A stretch of 23,281 bases of DNA from Aureococcus anophagefferens (GCF_000186865.1 NW_008705563.1:1200550-1223830); one strand, 5' to 3'; positions 7,417-15,074 are shown, numbered from the stretch's first letter. The notes: generated by a model from the sequence alone, not told the origin. Numbers and translations are program-made.

Positions 7417-7607
7417 CATGCGCGTCGCGTCGACGTCGCCGCGCGCGTTGCTGGACGCGCACGTCGCCGCGCGTCCGCCGGCGTCCCGGAAACACACACG
7501 TTCGACCGTCCCGGGCACGACGTTAAACTGCCTTTGGTATATGAAACCTCCTGGTTTTTACTAATGATGAGTTGCAAGCGGCTCCAATTCAGTCGGCCGC
7601 TCCAGCG

Positions 7608-8720
7608 ATGGGGCGGCCGCACGTGGGAGACAGCGCCCCGACACCTCCTTGTTACGCAAGGGGCGACGAAATCCAACCTGACCCTCCATACCACCCCCCC
7701 CCAAAAAAATCATTTATTGTTCCCTGGCGAGAAAACACCCATCATTCGTTCCCTCGCCAGGCGCTCCGCGACTTCGACGAGGCGTTCCTGGATCGCGTGC
7801 CCGACGCCGGCGTCGCCTTCGAGCCCTGCGCGGCGGGCTTCTGGTCCCTGCCGCCGGACCCGGCGCCGTCCGTCGTCGTCCTCTTCCTCCACGGCGGGAG
7901 CTACAGCGCCTACGCGCCCGACGATCCGTGGTATCGGGCGCTCGCGTCGAGGATAGCCGCCGCGTCGCGCGTCGCCGTGCTCTCCGCGCGCTACCGCCTC
8001 GCGCCGGCGCACCCCTTCCCCGCGGCGCTGGACGACGCGCGGGCGGCCCTCGCGGCCGCGCGGGACCGGGCGGGCCGCGTCGTTCTGTTCGGCGACAGCG
8101 CGGGCGCGGGGCTCGCGGCCGCGCTCGCGCTCGAGGGCGGCGCCGCGGGGCTCGCGGCGCTCTCGGGCCTCTTCGACCTCACGGCCTCGGGCCGCTCCTA
8201 CGCGACGCGCCGCTTCCGCGGCGGCGGAGGCGACCCCATCTTCCGCGACGGGCCCGACGAGGAGCGGCGGTCGACGATCCGCGACGGCCTCGTGTACCTC
8301 GGCCGCGTCGACGGCGACGGCGACGCGCGCGAGGACGACGTGGAGCGGGTGCTGCGGTCCCTGCCGCGGCGCCGGACCTGGTGCTGCTGGCGCCGCGCGC
8401 CCGTCGGCGACGCGGAGCTGCTGGAGACGCTCCGCGACGGCCGCCTGTCGCCGCGCTTCGCGCCGTCGCTGAAGCGGCTGCCGCGGTCGCTGCTCCTCGT
8501 CGGCGACGCCGAGGTGCTCCTCGACGACACGCTCGCGCTCGCGGCGCGCGCGGCGCGCGACGGCGTCGCCGTCGACGTCGCCGTCTTCGAGCGCATGTGG
8601 CACGACTGGCCGCTCTACCGCGACTGCCGCGCCGTCGGCGGCGGCGCCGTCCTCGAGGAGGCCGACGCGGCCATCGCGCTCATCGCCGCCTGGCTGCGGC
8701 GCCATTTTGTGGATGTCTAA
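7608..8720 (+). CDS. Alpha/beta hydrolase of the HSL (hormone-sensitive lipase) type
   Basis: The frame from ATG 7608 gives 370 aa; the true 5' end is uncertain. The family core is plain: the oxyanion motif HGGS at about 95-98, YRLAPAHPFPAALDD, the nucleophile elbow GDSAG with Ser about 164, a VGDAEVLLDD segment that should hold the acid near 306, and the catalytic His in WHDWP near 332. These enzymes hydrolyse carboxyl esters of lipids or small acyl compounds in the cytosol. DNA from 7640 to 7760 is unusually AT-rich and has a run of nine C then seven A (7694-7709), so this part may be an intron or 5' untranslated region, with an acceptor-like CGCCAG at 7755-7760. The stop overlaps the stop of the convergent kinase. 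Confidence 0.82.
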   Translation: MGRPHVGDSAPTPPCYARGDEIQPDPPYHPPPKKSFIVPWRENTHHSFPRQALRDFDEAFLDRVPDAGVAFEPCAAGFWSLPPDPAPSVVVLFLHGGSYSAYAPDDPWYRALASRIAAASRVAVLSARYRLAPAHPFPAALDDARAALAAARDRAGRVVLFGDSAGAGLAAALALEGGAAGLAALSGLFDLTASGRSYATRRFRGGGGDPIFRDGPDEERRSTIRDGLVYLGRVDGDGDAREDDVERVLRSLPRRRTWCCWRRAPVGDAELLETLRDGRLSPRFAPSLKRLPRSLLLVGDAEVLLDDTLALAARAARDGVAVDVAVFERMWHDWPLYRDCRAVGGGAVLEEADAAIALIAAWLRRHFVDV

Positions 8721-9289
8721 TGTGATGTTAAAAAGGGCGCGAGCGCGCGGACGTTGTCCTCGACGGGGCGGCGGCCGTCGAGGCGGACGTGGTCAAAGGC
8801 CACGGGCGCGAACGCCCACTCGGACCCGCGGTCCGGCTCCGCGGCCGTCGGGCCCTTGTAGAAGTGGCCCTCGCGCAGCGCGATGCGCTCCGCCGCGGCG
8901 TCCTCGCTCGTGTCGACGAGGACCCAGTCCGCCTTCGGGAACCGGTCGCGAAAGTAGTCGCGGAGGTCGTCGTTGACGAACGAGAAGCTGACGACGCAGC
9001 GGCCCTTCGAGGTGGCCTCGGCGTCGAGGTGGTCCGCGGCGGCGGCGGCGAAGGTCCGCCGCTCGTCGAGCGACGGGTAGATGCCTCGCGCGAAGTTGTC
9101 GCGCATCCACTGCGGGACGCACACGTCGAGGTCGACGCCCTGGGCGTTCTCCGCGTCGGCTAGCTTTAGGAGCGCGTCGGCGATGGTCGTCTTGCCCGCG
9201 CCGGGCCGGCCGAAGATGATGAGAGGTTTGAGCGGTGATGGTCTCAGCGCCGAGGCGCAGGCGACGAGGAGCCACAGAGCGGCAGCCAT
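8717..9289 (-). CDS. P-loop kinase, gluconokinase/AAA_33-like, with signal peptide
   Basis: The protein has 190 aa from ATG 9289. A signal peptide (MAAALWLLVACASALRPSP) leads directly into a beta strand and Walker A motif, GRPGAGKTT, with Lys 33. Later blocks include DVCVPQWMRDNFARGIYP, a second strand CVVSFSFVNDDLRDYF, WVLVDTSEDAAAERI, and a lid-like ALREGHFYKG. The R-x-GHF lid resembles small-molecule kinases such as gluconokinase and shikimate kinase. The substrate cannot be fixed from sequence, and the usual C-terminal gluconokinase features are absent. The leader implies the secretory route or plastid. The TAG stop shares bases with the TAA of the facing hydrolase gene. A decayed copy of its 5' end lies just upstream. 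Confidence 0.72.
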   Translation of the reverse strand: MAAALWLLVACASALRPSPLKPLIIFGRPGAGKTTIADALLKLADAENAQGVDLDVCVPQWMRDNFARGIYPSLDERRTFAAAAADHLDAEATSKGRCVVSFSFVNDDLRDYFRDRFPKADWVLVDTSEDAAAERIALREGHFYKGPTAAEPDRGSEWAFAPVAFDHVRLDGRRPVEDNVRALAPFLTSH

Positions 9290-9369
9290 GTTTTGCCTCT
9301 ACCGAAGATGATGAGAGATGTTCGTGGTGATGGTCTCAGCGCCGAGGAGGAGCTACAGGCTGCGTCCAT
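9210..9369. repeat. Partial tandem duplication of the kinase 5' end
   Basis: The segment 9210-9289 (start codon and first 27 codons of the kinase, minus strand) is copied imperfectly at 9302-9369. The best-conserved 45 bp share CCGAAGATGATGAGAG and GGTGATGGTCTCAGCGCCG. On the minus strand the upstream copy has its own ATG at 9369 and still encodes SALRPSP and LIIFGR, but it is out of frame with the gene start at 9289. Confidence 0.88.
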
Positions 9370-9430
9370 GCGCTGCCATTAAAGTCAATGTCGACCTCGT
9401 GGGAGTGCCGCTACAGTGAAGGAAGGCACG

Positions 9431-10117
9431 ATGAGATGCTCGAAGGAATTTCGGCTGCGGCCGCTCTCGCGGAGCATCAACGAGACGCTCGCTCGCTTCT
9501 CGCTCACCAACTTCCTCATGCCGCGGCGGCCGCGGCAGGCGAAGAGCGCGCCGCCGTCGCCCGCGAGGCGCCATTTTATCGTGCTGCCGAAAGTCGCAAC
9601 GCCGCTGGTCGCGGCGGTCACGCCGCCCGCGGGCGACGACGCGCCGGCGTGCCGCGGCTTCCCCGCTGACGAGCCGCCGGTGCCGCGCCGTCCCGCGGGC
9701 TCCCGGAGCTGGCGGCCGTCGCCGCGGCGTCGGAGCGCGTCCTCGGAACCCGACGGCGCGGAGGACCGCCTCCTCCGGGAGCGGGCGGCGCACGCGTCGA
9801 CGCGCGCCGAGGCCGCGAAGGCCGCCGCGGAGCTCGAACGCGACCTCGCCGGCGCGCGGTCGGCGGCCGCGCGGTCGGCCAAGGCCGCGGCGGTCGCGAC
9901 GGCGGCGGCGGCGGAGCTCGAGGCGCGCCTCCGGCGCCTGGAAAACGACCACCGTGGGGCCGTCGACGCAGCGCTGCTGCTGCGCGACGCCGGGCACCTG
10001 CACTTCGCCGTCGTCCGCGCCGCCGTCCGGTCCCGCGCTGCGGCGGGCCGGCGGCGCGCGGCCGGGACCGGACACCGCGCGGTGGAGATGCTTCGGGAGA
10101 GGGAGAGGGAGGCGTAA
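9431..10117 (+). CDS. Coiled-coil protein of unknown function
   Basis: The frame from ATG 9431 gives 228 aa. The N-terminal 30 residues look ordered (RLRPLSRSINETLARFSLTN). A Pro/Arg-rich, probably disordered stretch follows. From about 120 to 185 there is an Ala/Glu/Arg heptad-like helix (ELERDLAGARSAAARSAKAA, ELEARLRRLENDH) consistent with a coiled coil. The tail is basic. I do not recognise a family. Third-position bias favours this plus-strand frame over the overlapping minus-strand frames. An A-rich tract follows the stop immediately (10116-10135), which could be a processing signal or a trace of retroposition. Neighbours give no functional hint. Confidence 0.55.
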   Translation: MRCSKEFRLRPLSRSINETLARFSLTNFLMPRRPRQAKSAPPSPARRHFIVLPKVATPLVAAVTPPAGDDAPACRGFPADEPPVPRRPAGSRSWRPSPRRRSASSEPDGAEDRLLRERAAHASTRAEAAKAAAELERDLAGARSAAARSAKAAAVATAAAAELEARLRRLENDHRGAVDAALLLRDAGHLHFAVVRAAVRSRAAAGRRRAAGTGHRAVEMLREREREA

Positions 10118-10467
10118 GAAAAAAAAGAAAAACCACGGCCGAGCGATGCGCGCTCGGGTGGAACCTTGCTCGGTTTTTTCTGTGTACGGGAGCGTAGCAG
10201 CTCGGCACCGTGTCTGGGTTATGGCCCACTCGCAGGCTTGCGCAGTGGCAGTGTGTTGGAGTATGATAGGATGTGATGTCTGTATCGAGGAATCGTTCCC
10301 CTCCCCCAATCGATCCCTCGAATTGGAGCCCGGGCTGACCCGGGTCAGCAGTCGACACCTCGATCTACCTTATCAAGGGCTGCCGGAAAACCCGCACAGG
10401 TTCGACCCGGGTCAAACATGCTCGACAAGACGATGGGCAGCCCGTAGCTTCCTACTGAGACGACCCC
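10118..10467. other. Intergenic region upstream of the acyltransferase gene
   Basis: This is the longest gene-free stretch (350 nt), and its base composition is visibly more balanced than coding DNA. It starts with an A-rich tract after the coiled-coil stop. It holds two copies of the palindrome GACCCGGGTC (10337-10346 and 10404-10413), and GGGCTGCC-type motifs at 10377-10384 and 10435-10443. No coding frame or RNA gene is convincing. Confidence 0.5.
10435..10443. promoter_or_regulatory. GGGCAGCCC motif, 24 nt before the acyltransferase ATG
   Basis: This is the reverse complement of the GGGCTGCCC seen upstream of other starts. A second, plus-orientation copy (GGGCTGCC) lies at 10377-10384. 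The pair brackets a palindrome at 10404-10413. Confidence 0.25.
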
Positions 10468-11983
10468 ATGTTCAACCCGGGGCTGCACGTCCTGCGGGCC
10501 GTGGCGACGGCGGCGGTGGTGACGCTGCACTGCCTCCAGCCCTTCTTCCACAAGGACCGGGCGGCGGCGGGCGCCTTCGAGGAGATGGCGCGCCAGGGGC
10601 TCGACTTCGCGGCGCCGAGCTTCTTCTTCATCGCCGGGTTCCTGCTGCCGCGGCAGCCGCGCAGCGGCCTCGGCAGGCGCCTGCGGCGCATCCTCGTGCC
10701 CTACGGCGTCGTCACGGTGCTGCGCTGGGCGCTGAACGTCGCGTACGAGCGGCTCCGGCGCGCGTGGTGGGAGACGCTCCTCTTCAACCTGCGCCTGACG
10801 AACATGAGCGCGCACTGGTCGCCGGACTGCCTCCTCCACGAGAAATTGGGCGCCCTCGAGCACAAGTTCCAGCACGACCGCAGCCCGCCGGGCGCGCCGC
10901 GGTTGTTGTTCGAGCTCGCGACGGGCACGGGCTTCGGCCACTTCTACTTCGTCGTCGTCCTCGTGCAGCTCCACGTGCTCGCCGCGGCCCTCGGGGGCGT
11001 CGGCGACCGGGGCGTGTCGCGCCTGGCCCTCGCGCTCACGGTCGTCCACCCGCTCCGAGGCCTCGCGTTCGACGTGCGCGCGCGGCGCCCGCGGCGGCGT
11101 TCTCGCGAGACGGCGCGCACGTAGGCGATCCTGGGCCGCAAGGTCGCGTCGATCAACGTCGTCATGCGCCTGCCGTTCATGTGGGCGGGCTTCTTCCTCC
11201 TGGGCTTCTTCTGCCGCCACGTCGCCGTCGGCGTCGAGTCCCCGCCAACGCTCTCGCTCGGTCACATCGACGCCGTTTTAGCTGATTTTTGGACGAGTCG
11301 AATGCTCTTTTGGAGCTCTCGAAGCATGGCCAAAGATCCTTCGAAGTCGGGTGGAATCCGCGCAGGTCGTCGTCGAGGGCGGCGCGCAGTCGCCCGCGGC
11401 GGAGAAGATCGCCTACTCGGCGAACCGGCGCGCCGCCTGCGTCAAGGCCGCGGCCTACGTCGGCGCGCTGGCGGGCGCGTCCCTCGGCGCGACGCTCGTG
11501 CTCGTCGTCTTCGGCGCGGGCAGCCCGCTGCTGGGGCTGAGCCTCCCCGCGAAGGACGTGTACCTCGCGGCCGTGCCGACGGCCTGCGCCCTCTTCGGCG
11601 CCGCGCGCGCCGCGCCCGACGACGCGCGGGCCGCGGGCGCCGAGGCCGCGGGCGACGCCGAGGAGCCGCGGTGCGCGCCCGCGAAGGCGGCGCCGCCGCC
11701 GGCGGCCGACGAGAGCGCCGCGGCGCTGCTCGCGTCCCTCGGCGCCAAGGGCGTCGAGGAGCTGAGCCGCTGCTCCTACGCCATCTACCTCTACCACGGC
11801 TTCTTCCTCGACCGCGAGACCTTCGGCCCGGAGTCCACCGCGCTCCGCGCGGTCCTCGTGCTCGGCCTCTCGCTCGGCCTCGCGGAGCTCCTCGCCCACG
11901 TCCTCAAGCCCGAGGTCTCGGCCGCCTGCTTCGGCATCTCCCCGCCGCGCAAGCTCAACCGCGAGAAGAGCCAGCAGGCGTAA
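10468..11983 (+). CDS. Acyltransferase-3 family membrane O-acyltransferase, three exons
   Basis: Proposed exons are 10468-11040, 11125-11274 and 11366-11983, giving 446 aa in one continuous frame. The first helix has the family pattern HVLRAVATAAVVTLHCLQPF, with the conserved Arg and His. Next comes the sugar/lipid O-acyltransferase signature APSFFFIAGFLLPR. Further helices include FYFVVVLVQLHVLAAAL, MRLPFMWAGFFLLGFFC and KAAAYVGALAGASLGATLVL. The C-terminal YAIYLYHGFF matches the usual S-Y-x-I-Y-L-x-H end. Proteins of this family move acyl groups onto sugars, sterol-like or polyketide substrates across membranes; the substrate here is unknown. Without splicing, the frame meets a TAG at 11122. 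The first intron (84 bp) removes it and the second is introner-derived. Confidence 0.75.
11041..11124 (+). other. Proposed 84-bp intron 1 of the acyltransferase gene
   Basis: GTCGTC at 11041 and CACGTAG at 11118-11124 fit donor and acceptor. The length is a multiple of three, so both exons are in the same frame and the in-frame TAG is the acceptor itself. The join reads LALALT-AILGRK. It is GC-rich and shows no introner sequence. The alternative is a true nonsense mutation. Confidence 0.5.
11275..11365 (+). mobile_element. Eroded introner core forming intron 2 of the acyltransferase gene
   Basis: Splicing GT at 11275 to GCAG at 11362-11365 joins the exons in phase 0 (GHIDA-VVVEGG). Inside, GCTGATTTTTGGACGA at 11281-11296, then CTCTCGAAGCA and TCGAAGTCGGGTGGAA, match the core of the introner at 18424-18626. 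Neither terminal inverted repeats nor a target duplication can be seen, so this is an old or truncated copy of 91 bp. Confidence 0.7.
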
Positions 11984-12030
11984 CGGCATCATGGTGTGCC
12001 ATAAGTTGAGCTTCAATTTGAGGTGGTGTG

Positions 12031-12037
12031 TATAAAG
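12031..12037 (+). promoter_or_regulatory. Possible TATA element
   Basis: TATAAAG lies in an AT-richer patch (about 11995-12050), 172 nt before the ATG of the oxygenase gene. It is the only clean TATAAA-like match noted in a promoter position. Chance occurrence is possible. Confidence 0.25.
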
Positions 12038-12120
12038 TTGCACTTCTTGACTGCGGCCAATGACTGCGGCATGAAGCGTAGTTGGTAGCGAGGCAGCGCT
12101 CGAAAGCGACCACGCTCGCG

Positions 12121-12200
12121 GAGGAGCACTCGTCGCCGCGGCGCCGGAGGAGCACTCGTACGCCGCAGCGCCGGAGGAGCACTCGTACGCCGCGGAAACG
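12121..12200. repeat. Three-copy 26-27-bp tandem repeat in a 5' leader
   Basis: Units at 12121-12146, 12147-12173 and 12174-12200 share GAGGAGCACTCGT followed by CGCCGC. The array ends 8 nt before the oxygenase ATG at 12209, so it is most likely in the 5' untranslated region. Confidence 0.9.
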
Positions 12201-12208
12201 TCGCCGCG

Positions 12209-13099
12209 ATGTTCCAGCATCATCGCCGCCTCCTCGTCGTCGTCTTCGCAGCCACAGCGCACGGCTTCCTCCCTCCTCCCAGCGCCAAAGCGCACCTCCA
12301 GCGCCGCGCCGTCGACGACGAGGTGCGGGTCTACGACGGCGTCTTCGCCCCCCGGGACCTCGAGGCGCTCGACGTCGCGTCGAACGCCGCGGCTCACCGG
12401 GCCTTCGATCGGTCCGCCGGCGTCGGCACGATCCTGGAGGCCGCGCTGGACTCGTTCCTCGGCGAGCTCGGCGACGAGAGCCGCTTCGTCGAGTACTGGG
12501 CGCGCGACGTCTGGAAACACATCGAGGCGCACGCGGACGTCGACGAGGCCGAGGCGAAGGCCGGCGGCGAGCTGCGCTACCCGACGCACGGCCACGTCCT
12601 GGGCGTGCAGGTCGGCGCCGAGGTCGCCGGGCCCACGGTCGTCTTCGGCAGGCGCGGGGACGTGCTCACGTCCGCGCCGGCCGTCGCGGGCCGCGTCGTC
12701 CGCTTCGCCGGCGACCTCGTCCACGCGGTGCCGCGGCCCGCGGACGTCTGGCTCCGGTCCTTCGTCACCGCCGCGCCCTCGACGGCCGCGCACCGGCGGA
12801 GCGTCGTGCTCTTCAACACCTGGGACGCGCCGCCCCGCGACGTCGAGCTCGAGCCGGAGTACGCGCTGCCCTTTCGCGACGCGCCCGTGCGCGCGGCGCC
12901 CCGAACGGGCTGGGTCGCCGCGGCCGCGACGGAGGACGACGGCGGCGGCGGAGAAGTCGCGCTCAAGGTGCCGCGCCTCGGCGACGGGCACCGCAGGGCC
13001 GGCCAGCCGCGCCACTTCTCCGCGACCGCGGCCGCCGGGCTCGCGGCCGCGCTCGGCGAGCAAACCGCGGTCCGCGCGGTCTCTTTACACGCGCCCTAG
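12209..13099 (+). CDS. 2OG-Fe(II) oxygenase-like protein with plastid-type leader
   Basis: The protein has 296 aa from ATG 12209. The leader MFQHHRRLLVVVFAATAHGF is a signal peptide, and the HGFLPP boundary resembles a stramenopile plastid site. The 2-oxoglutarate dioxygenase facial triad can be read in order: HAD at 108-110 (the HxD motif, followed by VDEAEAK), distal His 172 in GDLVHAVPRP, and an Arg at about 196-197 in HRRSVVLFNTW for the 2OG carboxylate. GPTVVF at 141-146 is a typical strand. Such enzymes hydroxylate proteins or small molecules; the substrate is unknown. The Gly/Asp-rich insert near 245-250 is probably disordered. The stop codon overlaps the stop of the facing UBA2 gene. 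Confidence 0.72.
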   Translation: MFQHHRRLLVVVFAATAHGFLPPPSAKAHLQRRAVDDEVRVYDGVFAPRDLEALDVASNAAAHRAFDRSAGVGTILEAALDSFLGELGDESRFVEYWARDVWKHIEAHADVDEAEAKAGGELRYPTHGHVLGVQVGAEVAGPTVVFGRRGDVLTSAPAVAGRVVRFAGDLVHAVPRPADVWLRSFVTAAPSTAAHRRSVVLFNTWDAPPRDVELEPEYALPFRDAPVRAAPRTGWVAAAATEDDGGGGEVALKVPRLGDGHRRAGQPRHFSATAAAGLAAALGEQTAVRAVSLHAP

Positions 13100-14910
13100 A
13101 CGCGCGCGCGCTTCGCCGGGGGCGCGGCGTCGTCGTCGGCCGCGCGCTTCTCGCTCGCCGGCGGCGGCGGGGGCTTGTCCGCCGCGAGCTGCGCCGCGGC
13201 CTCCCGCAGCGGGTCCGCGGTCGCGTCCGCGCCCGTGAGGACGAGCACCTTCTCGGGGTTCGCCTTCTCGTCGAAGTCGGCCTCGGGCTTGTGCTTGATG
13301 GTCACGTCGAGCTCGAGGCCCGTGGACGCGAAGTCGGCGACCTCGGCGATGGCGTTGTCGCCGAGGCCGCCCGCGGGCAGGTCCGCGAGGACCTTGTCCA
13401 AGTTCGCCGCGAGGCGCTCGTCCTCGGACTCGAAGAGGCCCGAGCCGTCCTTGTCGACGGACGGGTCCACGAAGCCGAGCTTGCGCTTGAGCACGACGTC
13501 GACGAAGGTCCGGAGCGTCGTCGTCGTCGTGTCGAGCGCGACGGCGACCTTGCCCTTGCGGCAGACGTAGCAGGTCGCCTGGGGCTCCTCGAGGCGCGTC
13601 GGCTGGAGCAGCAGGCCCCTGCGCGTCGTGTCGCGGAGGCAGTACGTGTACTTGCACACCGAACCGACGCTCGGCCGGTCGCCGCCGTCGCCGAGCACGC
13701 AGCCCGCGCGGATCAGCTTGAGCAGCTCGGCGACCTGGAGGCCCGCGACGACGGCGTTCGTCGTCGCGATCGCCGGGATGATGTTGCCCGCGATGCCCTT
13801 GGCCTCGTAGAGGCTCTTGGGCGCGATGTGGAAGATGCGGGACCGCAGGTTCGCGGCGGCGGCGACGAAGCGCATGGCGTCGGGCTCGTCCTTGTCGAAC
13901 TCCCAGGACCCGACGCGGTCGCCGCCGGCGAGCGTCGCCGCGACGTCCGCGAGCTCCGCGCAGCACTCGTCGACGGTCCACGTCGCGCGGTCCCAGTCGG
14001 CGCTCGTCCGGTTCCGCGACGGCGCGCGCGCCGCGACGCAGGCCGCGGCGACGGCGGCGCCGTCGAGGGGGTCGGGCGTCTTCTTCGCCGTCTTGTACTT
14101 GTCCATGCTGAGCTGCTTCCGGACCTCGCCGTCGCAGAGTAAGGCGAGCGCGGCGCCGAGCGCCTTCTCCGCGTCGGGCGCGCCGCGCACGGCGGCGCAG
14201 GCCGCGCCGTAGGTCGACGCGTCGGGGCCGTCGTCGCCGCCCTCGAAGAGCATGGACTCCTTGGCGTCGCCGAAGAGGAGCTTGAAGAGCTCCTTGGCCC
14301 AGACGACGCAGTGCACGGGCTCGGACGGCGTCGACCGGATCGTGCAGATCGGGTAGACTTTTTTGGTGGCCTTGGGGAAGCACTCGTAGCAGGCCGTCTC
14401 GCCCTTGCGGATCACGAAGACCTGGCCGAGGAAGCCCGTCGTGCCGGCCTCGATGAGCGGCACGTCGCTCGCGAGGCACATGCGGTTCACGTGGCGCCGC
14501 GCGTCGACGTTGTCGAGCGCGTTGACGACGACGTCGAAGCCGCCGAACCAGGCCAGGCCGAAGCGCGGCTCCTTGATGTTCGCGTGGAGCGCCTCGACGG
14601 AGCAGAGCGGGTTGAACGCGACGACGGCCTCGCGCGCGACGACGGCCTTGGCCATGCCCACGTGCCGCTTGCGGAAGAGGAACTGGCGGTTCAGGTTCGA
14701 CACGTCGATGGTGTCGAGGTCCACCGTGACGAGGCTCTCGAAGCCCACGAGCACGAGGTTCTTCAGCAGCTCGCAGCCGATGCCGCCGGCGCCGACGACG
14801 AGCACCTTGCACCGCCGGACCTTGGCGAAGACCTCCGGGCCGCCGACGGCGGCGACGCAGTGCGCGTAGCGCGCGTCGTAGGCGTCGCTCTCCGTCGCCG
14901 CCGTGCCCAT
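13096..14910 (-). CDS. UBA2: SUMO-activating enzyme E1 subunit 2
   Basis: The protein has 604 aa from ATG 14910. An upstream in-frame GTG at 14940 is not needed. The adenylation domain begins with the nucleotide loop GAGGIGCE (about 40-47), then DLDTIDVSNLNRQFLFR and ALDNVDARRHVNR. The catalytic cysteine is Cys 189 in YPICTIRSTPSEPVHC. Zinc ligands are the pairs CYEC (174/177) and CYVC (447/450). FDKDEPDAMRFVAAAANLR and GNIIPAIATTNA are near-diagnostic for UBA2. A ubiquitin-fold domain follows (about 460-560), and the tail ends in a basic nuclear signal (AKRARV). With AOS1/SAE1, which is not in this window, it activates SUMO and passes it to UBC9. Length matches the family. No introns. Confidence 0.97.
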   Translation of the reverse strand: MGTAATESDAYDARYAHCVAAVGGPEVFAKVRRCKVLVVGAGGIGCELLKNLVLVGFESLVTVDLDTIDVSNLNRQFLFRKRHVGMAKAVVAREAVVAFNPLCSVEALHANIKEPRFGLAWFGGFDVVVNALDNVDARRHVNRMCLASDVPLIEAGTTGFLGQVFVIRKGETACYECFPKATKKVYPICTIRSTPSEPVHCVVWAKELFKLLFGDAKESMLFEGGDDGPDASTYGAACAAVRGAPDAEKALGAALALLCDGEVRKQLSMDKYKTAKKTPDPLDGAAVAAACVAARAPSRNRTSADWDRATWTVDECCAELADVAATLAGGDRVGSWEFDKDEPDAMRFVAAAANLRSRIFHIAPKSLYEAKGIAGNIIPAIATTNAVVAGLQVAELLKLIRAGCVLGDGGDRPSVGSVCKYTYCLRDTTRRGLLLQPTRLEEPQATCYVCRKGKVAVALDTTTTTLRTFVDVVLKRKLGFVDPSVDKDGSGLFESEDERLAANLDKVLADLPAGGLGDNAIAEVADFASTGLELDVTIKHKPEADFDEKANPEKVLVLTGADATADPLREAAAQLAADKPPPPPASEKRAADDDAAPPAKRARV

Positions 14911-14948
14911 CGTCTCGGATCTCGAGCTTGAGAGCGTCACGGCACCGC

Positions 14949-14998
14949 TGGCGCCCCTCCGATGCGGCGTCTATGGCGCCCCTCCGATGCGGCGTCTA
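14949..14998. repeat. Perfect 25-bp tandem repeat in a divergent promoter
   Basis: Two identical 25-bp units (14949-14973 and 14974-14998), each starting GGCGCCCCTCCGATGCGG, lie between the UBA2 start (14910, minus) and the protease start (15087, plus). Confidence 0.92.
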
Positions 14999-15066
14999 TC
15001 CTCGTTCAAAACTCTGCCTGCTGCAGGGTCAGCGATCACGGCACGCTGCATAGCATCGTCGGCGTC

Positions 15067-15074
15067 GGGCTGCC
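15067..15074 (+). promoter_or_regulatory. GGGCTGCC motif, 12 nt before the protease ATG
   Basis: It is followed by TTGGCCGCCACCATG, which is itself a near-perfect vertebrate-type Kozak context. The spacing to the ATG equals that at 3597 within one base. Confidence 0.3.

Noticed and set aside
7723..7761. Possible mini-introner: inverted CCTGGCGAG ... CTCGCCAGG ending in CAG
   Set aside because: It is only about 37 bp inside, has no 8-bp duplication and no core match. It may just be a hairpin near a possible acceptor.
8300..8340. EF-hand-like loop (DGDGDAREDDVE) in the alpha/beta hydrolase
   Set aside because: The Gly and hydrophobic positions of a real calcium loop are missing, and Asp/Gly-rich strings are common at this GC content.
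10116..10135. A-rich tract after the coiled-coil gene stop as a retrocopy tail
   Set aside because: The tract is short and interrupted, no flanking duplication was found, and most neighbours are intronless too.
10336..10413. tRNA-like signals (GGTTCGACCC resembling a T arm, with GACCCGGGTC at both ends)
   Set aside because: No cloverleaf can be drawn: D arm and anticodon stem do not pair and the spacing is wrong.
11177..14142. Very long open frames opposite or overlapping the acyltransferase, oxygenase and UBA2 genes
   Set aside because: Their translations are Arg/Ala/Gly-rich without domains, and third-position bias favours the annotated genes.
14911..14940. UBA2 start extended to an upstream GTG at 14940
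   Set aside because: A good ATG exists at 14910 next to the conserved region; nuclear genes seldom use GTG.
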